A stretch of 64,000 bases of DNA from an uncultured Eubacteriales bacterium (GCA_900318495.1 ONLA01000004.1:50862-114861); one strand, 5' to 3'. Shown: positions 1 to 8,893, counted from the first letter of the stretch. Program-made: numbers and translations. The notes: generated by a model from the sequence alone, not told the origin.

Positions 1-71
1 CAAGGGCAGTGGCTCTGTTCTGCGACGATAAAATAAAAGTAAACGGTAACATTACCGAAATTCTCGATTAG
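1..71 (+). CDS. purN: Phosphoribosylglycinamide formyltransferase, 3' end only
   Basis: Only the last 22 codons are present, in the frame that starts at base 3 and ends with TAG at 69-71. The translated tail reads ...AVALFCDDKIKVNGNITEILD, which resembles the C-terminus of PurN (the family ends in a strand around 'LF..G.LKIEGR.V.IL'). PurN makes formylglycinamide ribonucleotide in de novo purine synthesis. The next gene's Shine-Dalgarno (AGGAGG, 70-75) overlaps this stop, and all following genes to 3270 are purine genes, which supports the assignment. The catalytic part lies outside the window, so the call rests on the tail and on context. Confidence 0.7.
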   Translation, partial: RAVALFCDDKIKVNGNITEILD

Positions 72-80
72 GAGGCAAAT

Positions 81-797
81 ATGAAAGCTGTATCATTAAC
101 ACAGGAAATCGCGTCAACAAGCTATCCCGGCAGAGGAATTGTGCTCGGCAGAAGCGCCGACGGCACAAAGGCGGTTATCGCTTACTTCATTATGGGCAGA
201 AGCGAAAACAGCCGCAACAGAATTTTTGTTGAAACAGAGGACGGAATCAAGACCGAGGCATACGATCCCTCAAAGCTTACCGATCCTTCGCTCATCATCT
301 ACGCTCCCGTGCGCGTGCTCGGAAACAAAACAATCGTAACAAACGGCGACCAGACCGACACAATCTATGATTTGATGAATCAGCAGCTCACCTTTGAGCA
401 GTCGCTGCGCACGCGTGAATTCGAGCCGGACGAGCCAAACTACACCCCGAGAATTTCGGGTATCGTAAAATGCAGCGGCGGCAAGATGAATTACGCAATG
501 TCAATTCTCAAAAGCGCCGACGGCAACCCCGAATGCTGCGAACGCTACACCTTCTCTTATGACGCTCCGCTTGCAGGCAAGGGCAGATTTATCCACACCT
601 ATATGGGCGACGGAAATCCGCTTCCCAGCTTCGAAGGCGAGCCGACTCTTGTGGAAATCGGCGACGACGATATCGACGCTTTCGCCGCAAAGGTTTGGGA
701 AGCTCTTGACAGCGACAACAAGGTTTCTCTCTTTGTTCGCTATATAGACATTGCCACAGGCGAGGCAGATTCAAGAATAATTAATAAAAACAAGTAA
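81..797 (+). CDS. purO: IMP cyclohydrolase, PurO-type
   Basis: 238 residues. It resembles the IMP cyclohydrolase family named for archaeal PurO (PF07826-type), which closes the ring of FAICAR to give IMP, the last step of purine synthesis. Visible family features are an early 'SYPGRG' segment and the 'MGRSENSRNR' motif near residues 38-47. In most bacteria this activity is the N-terminal domain of bifunctional PurH; here it is a separate protein and the next gene carries only the formyltransferase half. The start is fixed by AGGAGG seven bases upstream. It sits between purN and the AICAR transformylase with gaps of 9 and 33 bases, so one purine operon is likely. Confidence 0.85.
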   Translation: MKAVSLTQEIASTSYPGRGIVLGRSADGTKAVIAYFIMGRSENSRNRIFVETEDGIKTEAYDPSKLTDPSLIIYAPVRVLGNKTIVTNGDQTDTIYDLMNQQLTFEQSLRTREFEPDEPNYTPRISGIVKCSGGKMNYAMSILKSADGNPECCERYTFSYDAPLAGKGRFIHTYMGDGNPLPSFEGEPTLVEIGDDDIDAFAAKVWEALDSDNKVSLFVRYIDIATGEADSRIINKNK

Positions 798-830
798 TTT
801 ATTATAATAATATATCGAAAGGATGACATT

Positions 831-1983
831 ATGTACGAACTGATGTTAAAGTACGGCTGCAACCCCAATCAAAAGCCGTCAAAAATCTTTATGCAGGACG
901 GCTCCGATCTCCCCGTTGAGGTGCTCAACGGCAAGCCGGGCTATATCAATTTTCTTGACGCGTTCAATTCATGGCAGCTCGTGCGCGAGCTCAAAAAAGC
1001 AACCGGACTTCCCGCGGCGGCTTCCTTTAAGCACGTAAGCCCTGCCGGCGCTGCCGTAGCCTGCGAGCTTTCCGATACCTTAAAGAAAATCTATTTTGTA
1101 GACGATCTCGAGCTTTCTCCCATAGCTTCCGCTTACGCTATGGCAAGAGGCGCGGACAGAATGTCATCCTACGGTGACTGGGTTGCGCTTTCCGACACCT
1201 GCGACGTTCAGACAGCCAAGCTTTTACAGCGCGAGGTTTCCGACGGAATTATCGCCCCCGGTTATACTCCCGAAGCTCTCGAGGTGCTCAAAACCAAGAG
1301 AAAGGGCAACTATAATGTTGTTAAAATAGATCCGGACTACGCTCCCAATCCGATTGAGCACAAGGATGTTTTCGGAATCACCTTTGAGCAGGGCAGAAAC
1401 GAGCTTGTTATCGACGACGCAATGCTTCTTCAGAACATTGTTACAGAAAACAAAGAGCTTACCGACGAGGCAAAGCGGGATCTTCTTATCGCTCTCATCA
1501 CCTTAAAATACACCCAGTCAAATTCGGTTTGCTACGCCAAGGGCGGCCAGGCAATCGGCGTAGGCGCAGGTCAGCAGTCAAGAATCCACTGCACACGTCT
1601 TGCCGGCAACAAGGCTGACATCTGGTTCCTCAGACAGCATCCGAAGGTAATGAATCTTCCGTTTGTTGACGATATCCGCCGTCCCGACCGCGACAACACA
1701 ATCGACGTTTTCATCTCTGACGACTACGAGGATGTTTTGGCTGAGGGTACATGGCAGCAGTTCTTCAAGACCAAGCCCGAACCCCTTACTAAGGAAGAAA
1801 AGAAGGAATGGCTTTCAGGACGCGTTCTTCCCGTTCGGCGACAACATTGAAAGAGCAAAGCGCTCGGGCGTTGAGTTTGTGGCTCAGCCCGGCGGCTCAA
1901 TTCGTGACGACAATGTTATTGACACCTGCAACAAGTACGGTATGACAATGTGCTTTACAGGCATCCGCCTTTTCCACCACTGA
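831..1983 (+). pseudogene. AICAR transformylase (PurH formyltransferase domain), frameshifted
   Basis: Encodes the enzyme that formylates AICAR with 10-formyl-THF. The first 329 codons are intact and include 'SFKHVSPAGAAVA' near residue 65 and 'YTQSNSVCYAKGGQAIGVGAGQQSR' conserved in pieces near 230. At about 1817-1819 the frame breaks: the original frame runs to a stop at 1848-1850, while the true C-terminus (DAFFPFGDNIERA... GGSIRDDNVID... FTGIRLFHH) continues in the +1 frame to TGA at 1981-1983. Compared with the family, a short block (about 8-10 residues, usually ending in Gly-Ser before DAFFPF) is also missing, so a small deletion not divisible by three fits better than a single-base slip. 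Either a real mutation or an assembly error; the genes on both sides are intact, and a purine operon without this step would be crippled. Confidence 0.85.
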
Positions 1984-2004
1984 TAACGTCGCGAGGTAAC
2001 AAAT

Positions 2005-3270
2005 ATGAATATATTAATGATAGGCTCGGGCGGCAGAGAGCACGCGCTAATTAAAAAGCTGCTTGAAAGCCCCAAATGCACTAAGCTTTACTGCGCTCCC
2101 GGAAACGGCGGAATTTCGCGCGACGCCGAGGTTGTAAACATCAATGTAATGGACAAAGAGGGTATGGTTAATTTCGCTAAGGAGAACAATATCGACCTCG
2201 CCTTTGTCGCTCCCGACGATCCTCTTGCGGACGGTATGGTTGACGCCTTTCAGGCGGCAGGCATCCGTGCCTTCGGTCCCAACGCGAACGCGGCAATTAT
2301 TGAAGCTTCAAAGGTTTTCTCGAAAAATCTTATGAAAAAGTACGGTATTCCAACCGCTAAATACGAGGTTTTTGACGATCCCAAAAAGGCAATCGAATAT
2401 GTTAAAGCCGAAAACACAGTCCCGGTTGTTGTAAAGGCGGACGGTCTTGCTCTCGGCAAGGGTGTAATCATCGCTCAGACGATCGACGACGCCGCAGCCG
2501 CGATTAAATCCATAATGGAAGACAAGCAGTTCGGCGATTCCGGCAACAATATTGTAATTGAGGAATTCCTTACAGGTCCCGAGGTTTCCGTCCTTGCGTT
2601 CACCGACGGCAAGTGCGTGAAGCCTATGGTAAGCTCAAAGGATCACAAAAGAGCTTACGACAACGACGAGGGACTCAACACGGGCGGTATGGGCACCGTA
2701 AGCCCCAATCCTTACTACACTGACGAGCTTGCTCAAGAGTGTATGGACACAATCTTTAAGCCAACAATTGAGGCAATGAACAAAGAGGGCAGACCCTTCA
2801 AGGGCTGCTTGTACTTCGGACTGATGATGACTCCCAACGGTCCCAAGGTAATCGAGTACAACGCGCGTTTCGGAGATCCCGAGGCTCAGGTTGTTCTTCC
2901 CAGACTTAAAACCGATTTGGTTGACATTTGCGAAGCCGTAATTGACGAAAAGCTCGGCGATTTGGACATCGAATGGTATGACGGCGCGGCTGCCTGCGTT
3001 GTAATGGCAAGCGGCGGCTATCCTGTGTCCTACAAAAAAGGTATCGAAATGTCAGGACTGGACGACAAGGGCGGCGTTGACGGCGCTATTGTTTATCATG
3101 CCGGCACCAAGTACGAAAACGGAAAGTTCTACACCAACGGCGGCAGAGTTCTCGGCGTAACCGCAAAAGCGGATACACTTGACGAGGCGCTTGAAAAGGC
3201 GTACGCCGCGGTTAAGAAAATCAGCTTTGAAGGAGCGCATTACCGCACCGACATAGGCAAAACCAAATAA
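2005..3270 (+). CDS. purD: Phosphoribosylamine-glycine ligase
   Basis: 421 residues, full length for PurD, the ATP-grasp enzyme that joins glycine to phosphoribosylamine in the second step of purine synthesis. N-terminal 'MNILMIGSGGREHALIKKL' is the family signature, followed by the ATP-grasp core (VVVKADGLALGKGV near 142; GGMGTVSPNPYY near 227; 'EYNARFGDPEAQ' near 282, carrying the metal ligands). The start lies 21 bases after the end of the broken AICAR transformylase, with GAGGT upstream. It is the last gene of the purine operon and is followed by a strong hairpin terminator. Confidence 0.97.
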   Translation: MNILMIGSGGREHALIKKLLESPKCTKLYCAPGNGGISRDAEVVNINVMDKEGMVNFAKENNIDLAFVAPDDPLADGMVDAFQAAGIRAFGPNANAAIIEASKVFSKNLMKKYGIPTAKYEVFDDPKKAIEYVKAENTVPVVVKADGLALGKGVIIAQTIDDAAAAIKSIMEDKQFGDSGNNIVIEEFLTGPEVSVLAFTDGKCVKPMVSSKDHKRAYDNDEGLNTGGMGTVSPNPYYTDELAQECMDTIFKPTIEAMNKEGRPFKGCLYFGLMMTPNGPKVIEYNARFGDPEAQVVLPRLKTDLVDICEAVIDEKLGDLDIEWYDGAAACVVMASGGYPVSYKKGIEMSGLDDKGGVDGAIVYHAGTKYENGKFYTNGGRVLGVTAKADTLDEALEKAYAAVKKISFEGAHYRTDIGKTK

Positions 3271-3300
3271 TTAGTAAAACCAAATAATGAGTATAACAAA

Positions 3301-3330
3301 AGAGAGAAGCCGGCTGACTTCTCTCTTTTT
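3301..3330 (+). terminator. Intrinsic terminator after purD
   Basis: A 9-bp perfect stem (AGAGAGAAG, 3301-3309, with CTTCTCTCT, 3318-3326) and an 8-base loop, followed by a T run. The A-rich left flank means it can also work for the convergent rodA gene. Confidence 0.85.
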
Positions 3331-3337
3331 GCGGTTG

Positions 3338-4507
3338 TCAAATTCTCATTCTTGACCTGCTGCGGCTTTTTCTGTTTATCCTTGCGGTGTCCATATCATC
3401 ATCGTTGTGATTGCACACGCTCTGAACCAAACCTATGCAAATCAGCGTGCTCAGCGCCGAGGTTCCGCCCGCGCTGAACAGCGGCAGCGTAATTCCGATT
3501 ACAGGTAAAAATCCGAGCACCATTCCGAGGTTAATAATAGTCTGCGCCGCAATTGTGGCGAAAACTCCGGTGCAAATATACCTTCCGTCGCTGTTGTTGG
3601 CTTTTTTTGCGTCGATAATCAGGCGGATAATAATACCGAAAAGTATCGCCATTAAAATAATACAGCCGATAAAACCAAGCTCCTCGCCGGCTACCGTAAA
3701 AATAAAGTCGTTTTCCTGTTCGGGAACAATTCCGTACTCAACCCGCGAGCCGTTGTAAAGTCCTGTGCCCGACAAGCCTCCGCTTGCCATACTGATTTTG
3801 CCCTGAAACTGCTGCCAACCGTAGTTTGTCATCGCGTTGCCGTCAATGTCAAATAACGCCAAAAACCGGTTGCGGTGTTCATCGTTGAGAAAAAAATTCC
3901 AAATTATCGGAATCCCGACAAGTAAGGCAATTCCCAGAATTACAAAATACCTTAACTGAACTCCGGCGATGTATGACATAATCAGAAAAATAAAAGCAAA
4001 AATCAGCACGGTTCCGTCGTCGCCCTGAAAATGAATCAGAATCATAGGAATCAGCGCGTGAACCAAAAGCGTAAGCACACCGAAAAAGCTTTGAATCATC
4101 TTTTTTTCGTTCAAATATGAAAGGTGCTTTGAAAATGTAATAATAAAACAGATTTTCATAAATTCCGACGGCTGAACCGTAAAGCCGCCCGGAAGCTGCA
4201 GCCACGCCGTATCGTCGGTGCCGCTTATGTTTATTCCGAATAAAAACACAAGCACAGACAGCAGAATTCCGATAAGCGCGGAAATGTACCATTTTTTCAA
4301 AAAAAACCTGTAATCAGCGTTTGCAATCAGCAAAGCTGCCGCTGTTCCGAGCAGCACAGCCGCAATTTGCGGACGCAAAAAGTTGTAGTCGCCGGCGCGC
4401 TGCATACTTGAAATCAGCAGAAAGCTGTAAATAACAGCCGAAAGCGTCAGCAGCCAAAGCAAAATATCGGTTCTCCTGAAAAAATCAGTGAGTGAACTTT
4501 TACTCAA
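3338..4507 (-). CDS. rodA: SEDS-family peptidoglycan polymerase RodA/FtsW
   Basis: About 389 residues with roughly ten membrane segments. SEDS proteins polymerise glycan strands from lipid II with a partner class B PBP. Conserved points are 'QPSEFMKI' near 135, the long extracellular loop after the middle of the protein ('GGLSGTGLYNGSRVEYGIVPEQENDFIFTVAGEELGF' in pieces) and 'LPLFSAGGTSAL' near the C-terminus. The loop wording is nearer RodA (elongation) than FtsW. The frame is open back to 4567, but that first TTG is the -35 box of a promoter (4539-4567), so the protein starts at the TTG at 4507, eight bases after GTGAGG. It is monocistronic and divergent from fhs. Confidence 0.9.
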   Translation of the reverse strand: MSKSSLTDFFRRTDILLWLLTLSAVIYSFLLISSMQRAGDYNFLRPQIAAVLLGTAAALLIANADYRFFLKKWYISALIGILLSVLVFLFGINISGTDDTAWLQLPGGFTVQPSEFMKICFIITFSKHLSYLNEKKMIQSFFGVLTLLVHALIPMILIHFQGDDGTVLIFAFIFLIMSYIAGVQLRYFVILGIALLVGIPIIWNFFLNDEHRNRFLALFDIDGNAMTNYGWQQFQGKISMASGGLSGTGLYNGSRVEYGIVPEQENDFIFTVAGEELGFIGCIILMAILFGIIIRLIIDAKKANNSDGRYICTGVFATIAAQTIINLGMVLGFLPVIGITLPLFSAGGTSALSTLICIGLVQSVCNHNDDDMDTARINRKSRSRSRMRI

Positions 4508-4538
4508 ATACAACGCCTCACAATTATTATTCAAATTT

Positions 4539-4567
4539 ATTATATTAAATTCTCGCCATAATATCAA
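4539..4567 (-). promoter_or_regulatory. Sigma-A promoter for rodA
   Basis: On the minus strand: TTGATA (4562-4567), 17-base spacer, TATAAT (4539-4544). The predicted transcript starts near 4532, which leaves a leader of about 25 bases before the TTG start at 4507. Confidence 0.75.
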
Positions 4568-4661
4568 TAGAGAATAATATAAAACTTTAAATTTGTTATA
4601 ATTAAATTTAAACGTGGCAAATACAAAAATATAAAACCGAACTAAACACGGAGGTGCTTTA

Positions 4662-6332
4662 ATGATGTTATCAGATATTGAAATCGCCCAGCAGGCAAAG
4701 CTTTTGCCGATAAAGGACGTCGCGGCACAGCTCGGAATAACCGAAGACGAGCTGGAGTTTTACGGAAAGTACAAGGCAAAGCTTTCCGACGAACTCAGCG
4801 CGAGACTTCAAAGCAACAGCGACGGCAAGCTTATCCTTGTCACCGCTATCAATCCGACGCCGGCGGGCGAAGGCAAAACCACTACAACCGCGGGACTCGG
4901 TCAGGCAATGGCTAAAATCGGCAAGAAAGCCGTAATTGCTTTAAGAGAACCTTCTCTCGGCCCTGTGTTCGGAATAAAAGGAGGAGCCGCAGGCGGCGGC
5001 TACGCGCAGGTGCTCCCGATGGAGGACATTAACCTGCATTTTACGGGCGATATGCACGCCATTACGTCCGCGAATAACCTGTGCTGCGCAATGCTCGATA
5101 ACCACATTCAGCAGGGAAACGAGCTTGGCATTGACCAAAGAAGAATTCTTATTAAGCGCTGTCTTGATATGAACGACAGAGCGCTCAGAAATATAGTAGT
5201 AGGTCTCGGCGGAAAGGTGAACGGCGTTCCGCGCGAGGATCATTTCATTATCACAGTTGCCTCCGAGGTTATGGCGATTCTTTGTCTTGCCTCGGATATC
5301 GAGGACTTAAAACGCCGCCTCGGCAATATTCTTGTTGCCTACAATTACAGTGGCGAGCCTGTATTCGCCCGTGATATTCAGGCGGACGGCGCGATGACCG
5401 CCTTGTTAAAGGACGCAATCAAGCCTAACCTTGTGCAGACTCTTGAAGGAACACCGGCTGTTATGCACGGCGGACCGTTCGCAAATATCGCCCACGGCTG
5501 CAACAGCGTAAGAGCAACAAAGCTCGCGTTAAAGCTCGGCGATTACTGCATTACCGAAGCAGGCTTCGGCTCTGACCTCGGCGCCGAAAAGTTCCTTGAC
5601 ATCAAATGCCGCTATGCAGGCTTAAAGCCCAACGCTATTGTGCTTGTGGCAACCTGCCGCGCGCTTAAATACAACGGCGGCGTTCCCAAAGCAGATGTTA
5701 GCAGGGAAAACCTCGAAGCTCTTAAAAAGGGCATAGCAAACCTCGGCGTACACATTGAAAATATGAGAAAATACAATGTTCCCGTTGTTGTCGCTATCAA
5801 CCGCTTCGGCACCGACACCGAAGCCGAGCTCTCGTTCATCGAGGAATACTGCAAGGCAAACGGAGCCGACTTTGCGCTTTCCGACGTATTCGGCAAGGGC
5901 GGCGAAGGCGGAATCGAGCTTGCGAACAAGGTTGTTGAAGCCTGTGAAAAGCCTTCGGATTTCGCGCCGATATACTCGCTTGATCTGACCGTTAAAGAAA
6001 AAATCGAGGCAATCGCTAAAAAGATTTATGGAGCTTCAAAGGTGAATTACACTACCGCCGCGGAAAAGGCAATTGCCGAGGTAACAAAGCTCGGCGCGGA
6101 CAAGCTGCCGGTTTGTATCGCGAAAACACAGTATTCTTTGTCGGATAACCCTGCCTTGCTCGGTGCTCCGAAGGATTTTGAAATCACTGTAAGAAACGTT
6201 TCGCTTTCAAACGGAGCAGGCTTTGTTGTGGTTTATACGGGCGACATAATGACAATGCCCGGACTTCCGAAAAAGCCTGCCGCGCACAGTATTGACGTAA
6301 ACGCCGAAGGCAAAATTACGGGATTATTCTGA
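4662..6332 (+). CDS. fhs: Formate-tetrahydrofolate ligase
   Basis: 556 residues, standard length. Joins formate to THF using ATP to give 10-formyl-THF, the one-carbon donor for PurN and AICAR transformylase and an entry to the Wood-Ljungdahl methyl branch. The P-loop-like '[15 protein letters not shown]' near residue 67, '[24 protein letters not shown]' (in pieces) and '[15 protein letters not shown]' are family signatures. GGAGG lies seven bases before ATG 4662; ATG 4665 is an alternative start. It begins an apparent operon: tsaE starts one base after its stop. No THF riboswitch-like structure is visible in the 95-base leader. Confidence 0.97.
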   Translation: MMLSDIEIAQQAKLLPIKDVAAQLGITEDELEFYGKYKAKLSDELSARLQSNSDGKLILVTAINPTPAGEGKTTTTAGLGQAMAKIGKKAVIALREPSLGPVFGIKGGAAGGGYAQVLPMEDINLHFTGDMHAITSANNLCCAMLDNHIQQGNELGIDQRRILIKRCLDMNDRALRNIVVGLGGKVNGVPREDHFIITVASEVMAILCLASDIEDLKRRLGNILVAYNYSGEPVFARDIQADGAMTALLKDAIKPNLVQTLEGTPAVMHGGPFANIAHGCNSVRATKLALKLGDYCITEAGFGSDLGAEKFLDIKCRYAGLKPNAIVLVATCRALKYNGGVPKADVSRENLEALKKGIANLGVHIENMRKYNVPVVVAINRFGTDTEAELSFIEEYCKANGADFALSDVFGKGGEGGIELANKVVEACEKPSDFAPIYSLDLTVKEKIEAIAKKIYGASKVNYTTAAEKAIAEVTKLGADKLPVCIAKTQYSLSDNPALLGAPKDFEITVRNVSLSNGAGFVVVYTGDIMTMPGLPKKPAAHSIDVNAEGKITGLF

Positions 6333-6333
6333 T

Positions 6334-6759
6334 ATGACACGGTTAATCTCAAACAGCGCCGCGGATACCGAAAAAATCGGCGCGCTCATTGCGCAAAAGC
6401 TGAGCGGAGCAGAGGTTATCGCTCTGTTTGGCGGCTTGGGTATGGGTAAAACAGCTTTTACACGCGGACTTTCGGCGGCGCTTGGTGTAGAAAGCGGTGT
6501 TTCAAGCCCGACCTTTTCGCTTGTAAATGAGTATTCGGGAAAGTATAATATCTACCATTTCGATATGTACCGTGTCGGCACTTGGGAGGATTTATATTCC
6601 ACAGGCTTTTTTGACTACATAGGCAACGGAATCCTTGTAATCGAGTGGAGTGAAAACATCGAGGGCGCTTTGCCTGACAACTGTGTAAGAATCAATATTT
6701 CCAAGGGCGAAAACGATAATCAGAGAATATTTGAAATTGAAGGTCTTGATTTGAATTGA
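6334..6759 (+). CDS. tsaE: tRNA threonylcarbamoyladenosine biosynthesis ATPase TsaE
   Basis: 141 residues, usual size. TsaE is the P-loop ATPase that works with TsaB and TsaD to place t6A at position 37 of ANN-decoding tRNAs. Walker A 'GGLGMGKTAFTRG' (near 34), 'SPTFSLVNEY' and 'HFDMYRV' are diagnostic. It starts one base after the fhs stop, and its TGA (6757-6759) overlaps the TTG start of tsaB, so translation is probably coupled. A conventional Shine-Dalgarno is not evident because the site falls within the fhs end. Confidence 0.93.
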   Translation: MTRLISNSAADTEKIGALIAQKLSGAEVIALFGGLGMGKTAFTRGLSAALGVESGVSSPTFSLVNEYSGKYNIYHFDMYRVGTWEDLYSTGFFDYIGNGILVIEWSENIEGALPDNCVRINISKGENDNQRIFEIEGLDLN

Positions 6760-7466
6760 AAATTTTGGCTATAGATACCTCCGCTAAAGCGGCGTCAGTC
6801 TGTATAGCGCAGGAGGATAAAATCATAGGTGAGTTTTTTATAAATACCTCGCTGACGCACAGCCAAACGCTGATGCCTATGATAGAACAGCTTTGCAAAA
6901 ACGCGCAGACACCGATAAGTGAAATAGGGGCGGTCGCGGTTAACGCCGGCCCGGGTTCGTTCACAGGCGTGCGCATTGGCGTAGCGGCGGCAAAAGGACT
7001 TGCCTTCGCCCACAGCCTGCCTTGCGCGGCGGTTTCAACGCTTGAAAGTATGGCGTATAACGCTATAGGCTCCGACTGTATTGTTTGTGCTGTAATGGAC
7101 GCAAGGTGTTCGCAGGTGTATAACGCTGTGTTCCGCGTCAGGGACGAAAAAATTGAGCGCCTTTGCGATGACCGTGCGTTATCGCTGGCGGATTTGGAAC
7201 AGGATTTAAAATCGTACAGCGGCGAAAAAGTAATGTTAATCGGAGACGGAGCTGAAATAAGCTTTGAATTTCTTCGAAATTCGCTTCCTAACGTGATTTT
7301 AGCTCCTGCCAATATACGAATCCAAAAATCATCTTCAACCGCCTTAGCGGCGTTTAAAAGCATAAACGAAGGCGGATTGACAACCGATGAAAAACTGATG
7401 CCTGTGTACCTTCGGCTGCCGCAGGCTCAAAGAGAGTTAAATAAAAGAATGGGAGTAGCAAAATGA
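6756..7466 (+). CDS. tsaB: t6A complex component TsaB
   Basis: 236 residues. TsaB is the inactive ASKHA-fold partner that scaffolds TsaD and TsaE. 'KILAIDTSAKAASVCI' at the N-terminus and 'NAGPGSFTGVRIGVAAAKGLA' (near 62) are the TsaB signatures. It starts with TTG inside the tsaE stop region (TTGA overlap) and has no good Shine-Dalgarno, consistent with coupled translation. Its own stop overlaps the start of rpiB (ATGA, 7463-7466). The rimI gene that often follows tsaB is absent here. Confidence 0.93.
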   Translation: MKILAIDTSAKAASVCIAQEDKIIGEFFINTSLTHSQTLMPMIEQLCKNAQTPISEIGAVAVNAGPGSFTGVRIGVAAAKGLAFAHSLPCAAVSTLESMAYNAIGSDCIVCAVMDARCSQVYNAVFRVRDEKIERLCDDRALSLADLEQDLKSYSGEKVMLIGDGAEISFEFLRNSLPNVILAPANIRIQKSSSTALAAFKSINEGGLTTDEKLMPVYLRLPQAQRELNKRMGVAK

Positions 7467-7912
7467 TAGCACTGGGATGTGACCACGGCGGATATAACCT
7501 GATTTGCGCCGTAAAAAAGTATCTTGACGAAAAGGGAATAGAGTACCGTGAGTTCGGTACGTTCAGCGAAGAAAGCGTTGATTATCCCGTTTATGCCTAT
7601 AAGGTTGCCAAGGCTGTAACCGAAGGCGACTGCGAGTTTGGAATACTCTGCTGCGGAACCGGAATCGGTATATCTATGGCGGCAAACAAGGTTAAGGGTG
7701 TTCGCGCCGCGGTGGTAAACAACGAATTCGGCGCCGAAATGACGCGCCGCCATAATCACGCAAATATTCTTTGTATGGGCGGCAGAGTTATCAGCGGGGA
7801 GGACGCGGTAAAGTTTACCGATATTTTCCTGAATACACCCGAGGAGGGCGGCAGACACGACAAGCGTGTCGCAATGCTGAAGCAAATTGAGGACGGAACC
7901 TTCGCGGAATAA
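7463..7912 (+). CDS. rpiB: Ribose 5-phosphate isomerase B
   Basis: 149 residues, normal for RpiB/LacAB. Interconverts ribulose 5-phosphate and ribose 5-phosphate in the pentose phosphate pathway. 'ALGCDHGGYNL' at the N-terminus, 'GILCCGTGIGISMAANK' near 66 with the catalytic Cys, and 'RRHNHANILCMGGR' near 95 are visible. ATGA overlap with tsaB and GGGAG upstream. It ends the fhs-tsaE-tsaB-rpiB cluster; a terminator follows within 30 bases. Confidence 0.95.
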   Translation: MIALGCDHGGYNLICAVKKYLDEKGIEYREFGTFSEESVDYPVYAYKVAKAVTEGDCEFGILCCGTGIGISMAANKVKGVRAAVVNNEFGAEMTRRHNHANILCMGGRVISGEDAVKFTDIFLNTPEEGGRHDKRVAMLKQIEDGTFAE

Positions 7913-7940
7913 TCATAAAAAATAATTAAATATAAAGACA

Positions 7941-7970
7941 AAGACGGCTTAAACAGAGTCGTCTTTTTTT
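7941..7970 (+). terminator. Intrinsic terminator after rpiB
   Basis: Nine-pair stem (7941-7949 with 7957-7965, one G-T pair), seven-base loop, then a run of T. Confidence 0.85.
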
Positions 7971-8235
7971 GGCACGTCGTGTAATTATTTTGTAATCTTT
8001 TGTAGTAAATAACTCAAAAAACCTGATTTTTAACATATTAAACATTCTTTAACAACTGAGCGGTTGAGTTTTAACAGAGTTAACAAGTTTAAACATAGGT
8101 TAAAATACTGTTAATAATTAATATAAAATGACGAAATAATTACCGAAATAATAATAATTATACACAATTGGTTTTCGCGTTGTAATTATTTTCGTGAAAA
8201 AATTTCATTTTTTTAAATTTATTTACAAAAAACAC

Positions 8236-8264
8236 TTGTTTTTTTTCTAATAAAGTATTATAAT
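8236..8264 (+). promoter_or_regulatory. Sigma-A promoter for the XRE gene
   Basis: TTGTTT (8236-8241), 17 bases, TATAAT (8259-8264). It predicts a 5' leader of about 109 bases that contains the 13-bp tandem repeat. Confidence 0.65.
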
Positions 8265-8281
8265 AGTCCCATAATGTTTTT

Positions 8282-8318
8282 GAAGAATTTTTTTGAAGAA
8301 TTTTTTTGAAGAATTTTT
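8282..8318 (+). repeat. 13-bp tandem repeat in the XRE leader
   Basis: Unit GAAGAATTTTTTT, two perfect copies (8282-8294, 8295-8307) and a third that decays after 11 bases; weaker GAATTTT echoes continue to about 8357. All lie between the promoter and the start codon. Confidence 0.85.
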
Positions 8319-8379
8319 ATAAGGAATTTTCGAAAAGAATTATCAAAAAGAATTTTATTGGATATGGAGAGAGTAAAAA

Positions 8380-8631
8380 ATGAGATTAAGAAAACAAGAA
8401 CTTGGGGACAGAAACCTTGTAGGAAACCGTGTGGAGCTTGTCAGAAAGCAAAAGGGTATGAAGCAAAAAGAGCTTTTGGCGCAGCTTCAGGTTAACGGAG
8501 TTGATATGAACGCATCCGGACTGTCCAAGCTTGAAGGACAAATCAGATTTGTGACCGACGTTGAACTGGTTGCGCTGGCGGATATCCTTGAAGTATCTGT
8601 TGATTATCTTCTCGGAAGAGAAAAAAAGTAA
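8380..8631 (+). CDS. Small XRE-family HTH regulator
   Basis: 83 residues, essentially a single helix-turn-helix domain. 'VGNRVELVRKQKGMKQKELLAQLQV' (in pieces), 'NASGLSKLEGQIRFVTDVELVALADILEVSVDYLLG' cover the XRE helices and the characteristic C-terminal 'VSVDYLLGREK'. The N-terminal 'MRLRKQELGDRNLVGNR' extension is unusual and basic. GGAGAGAG precedes ATG 8380. It stands alone between an AT-rich leader and a terminator, next to the repeat and noncoding-RNA region. The target is unknown; self-regulation through the long leader is possible. Confidence 0.85.
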   Translation: MRLRKQELGDRNLVGNRVELVRKQKGMKQKELLAQLQVNGVDMNASGLSKLEGQIRFVTDVELVALADILEVSVDYLLGREKK

Positions 8632-8666
8632 GCACGATACAAGCTGTGTTTAAATTTCAAAATTCA

Positions 8667-8690
8667 GGGGAGCTGTAAAGCTCTCTTTTA
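8667..8690 (+). terminator. Intrinsic terminator after the XRE gene
   Basis: Stem GGGAGCT/AGCTCTC around a GTAA loop, followed by TTTTATTTT. Confidence 0.7.
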
Positions 8691-8699
8691 TTTTGCCTT

Positions 8700-8840
8700 A
8701 TACTAATTCCTGATAGAAAGTAGACTTATATTTTGCGAGGATATTTTTCGCAAGACAAGGCGAAGGACGCGGCAAGGCTGGCGCCTTGCAAGCGGAAAAT
8801 AGACCGCAAAGATTGGCTACTTTTTATTAGGTATTAGTAT
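8700..8840 (+). mobile_element. MITE-like element, copy 1 (141 bp)
   Basis: Ends are inverted repeats: ATACTAATTCCTGATAGAAA on the left and the complement of ATACTAATACCTAATAAAAA on the right (about 21 of 24 bases match). The interior forms hairpins (TTGCGA...TCGCAA; GCAAGGC-TGGC-GCCTTGC). No coding capacity. Compared with copy 3 (57512-57661) it lacks about nine interior bases. It sits between two terminators downstream of the XRE gene. Confidence 0.8.
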
Positions 8841-8858
8841 TATTCCGTACAAAAAACA

Positions 8859-8893
8859 AACAGGGCGGAACCCGTATTCCGTCCTGTTTTTGT
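8859..8893. terminator. Strong hairpin terminator
   Basis: AACAGG-G-CGGAA (8859-8870) pairs with TTCCG-T-CCTGTT (8877-8888), about 12 pairs including one G-T, with T-rich sequence on the right and A-rich on the left. It probably was the outer terminator of the XRE transcript before the element inserted. Confidence 0.75.

Larger units (their letters stand above)
7971..8379. other. AT-rich intergenic region upstream of an XRE regulator
   Basis: No coding frame with a ribosome site is visible. Between about 8025 and 8130 the motif TTAAC/GTTAA recurs at least seven times on both strands. The 3' part holds the promoter at 8236-8264 and the tandem repeat at 8282-8318, both described separately. 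The repeated TTAAC could be operator half-sites, but this is only a suggestion. Confidence 0.5.

Noticed and set aside
4568-4661. Possible THF riboswitch before fhs
   Set aside because: The 95-base gap is AT-rich with no conserved core or pairing that fits.
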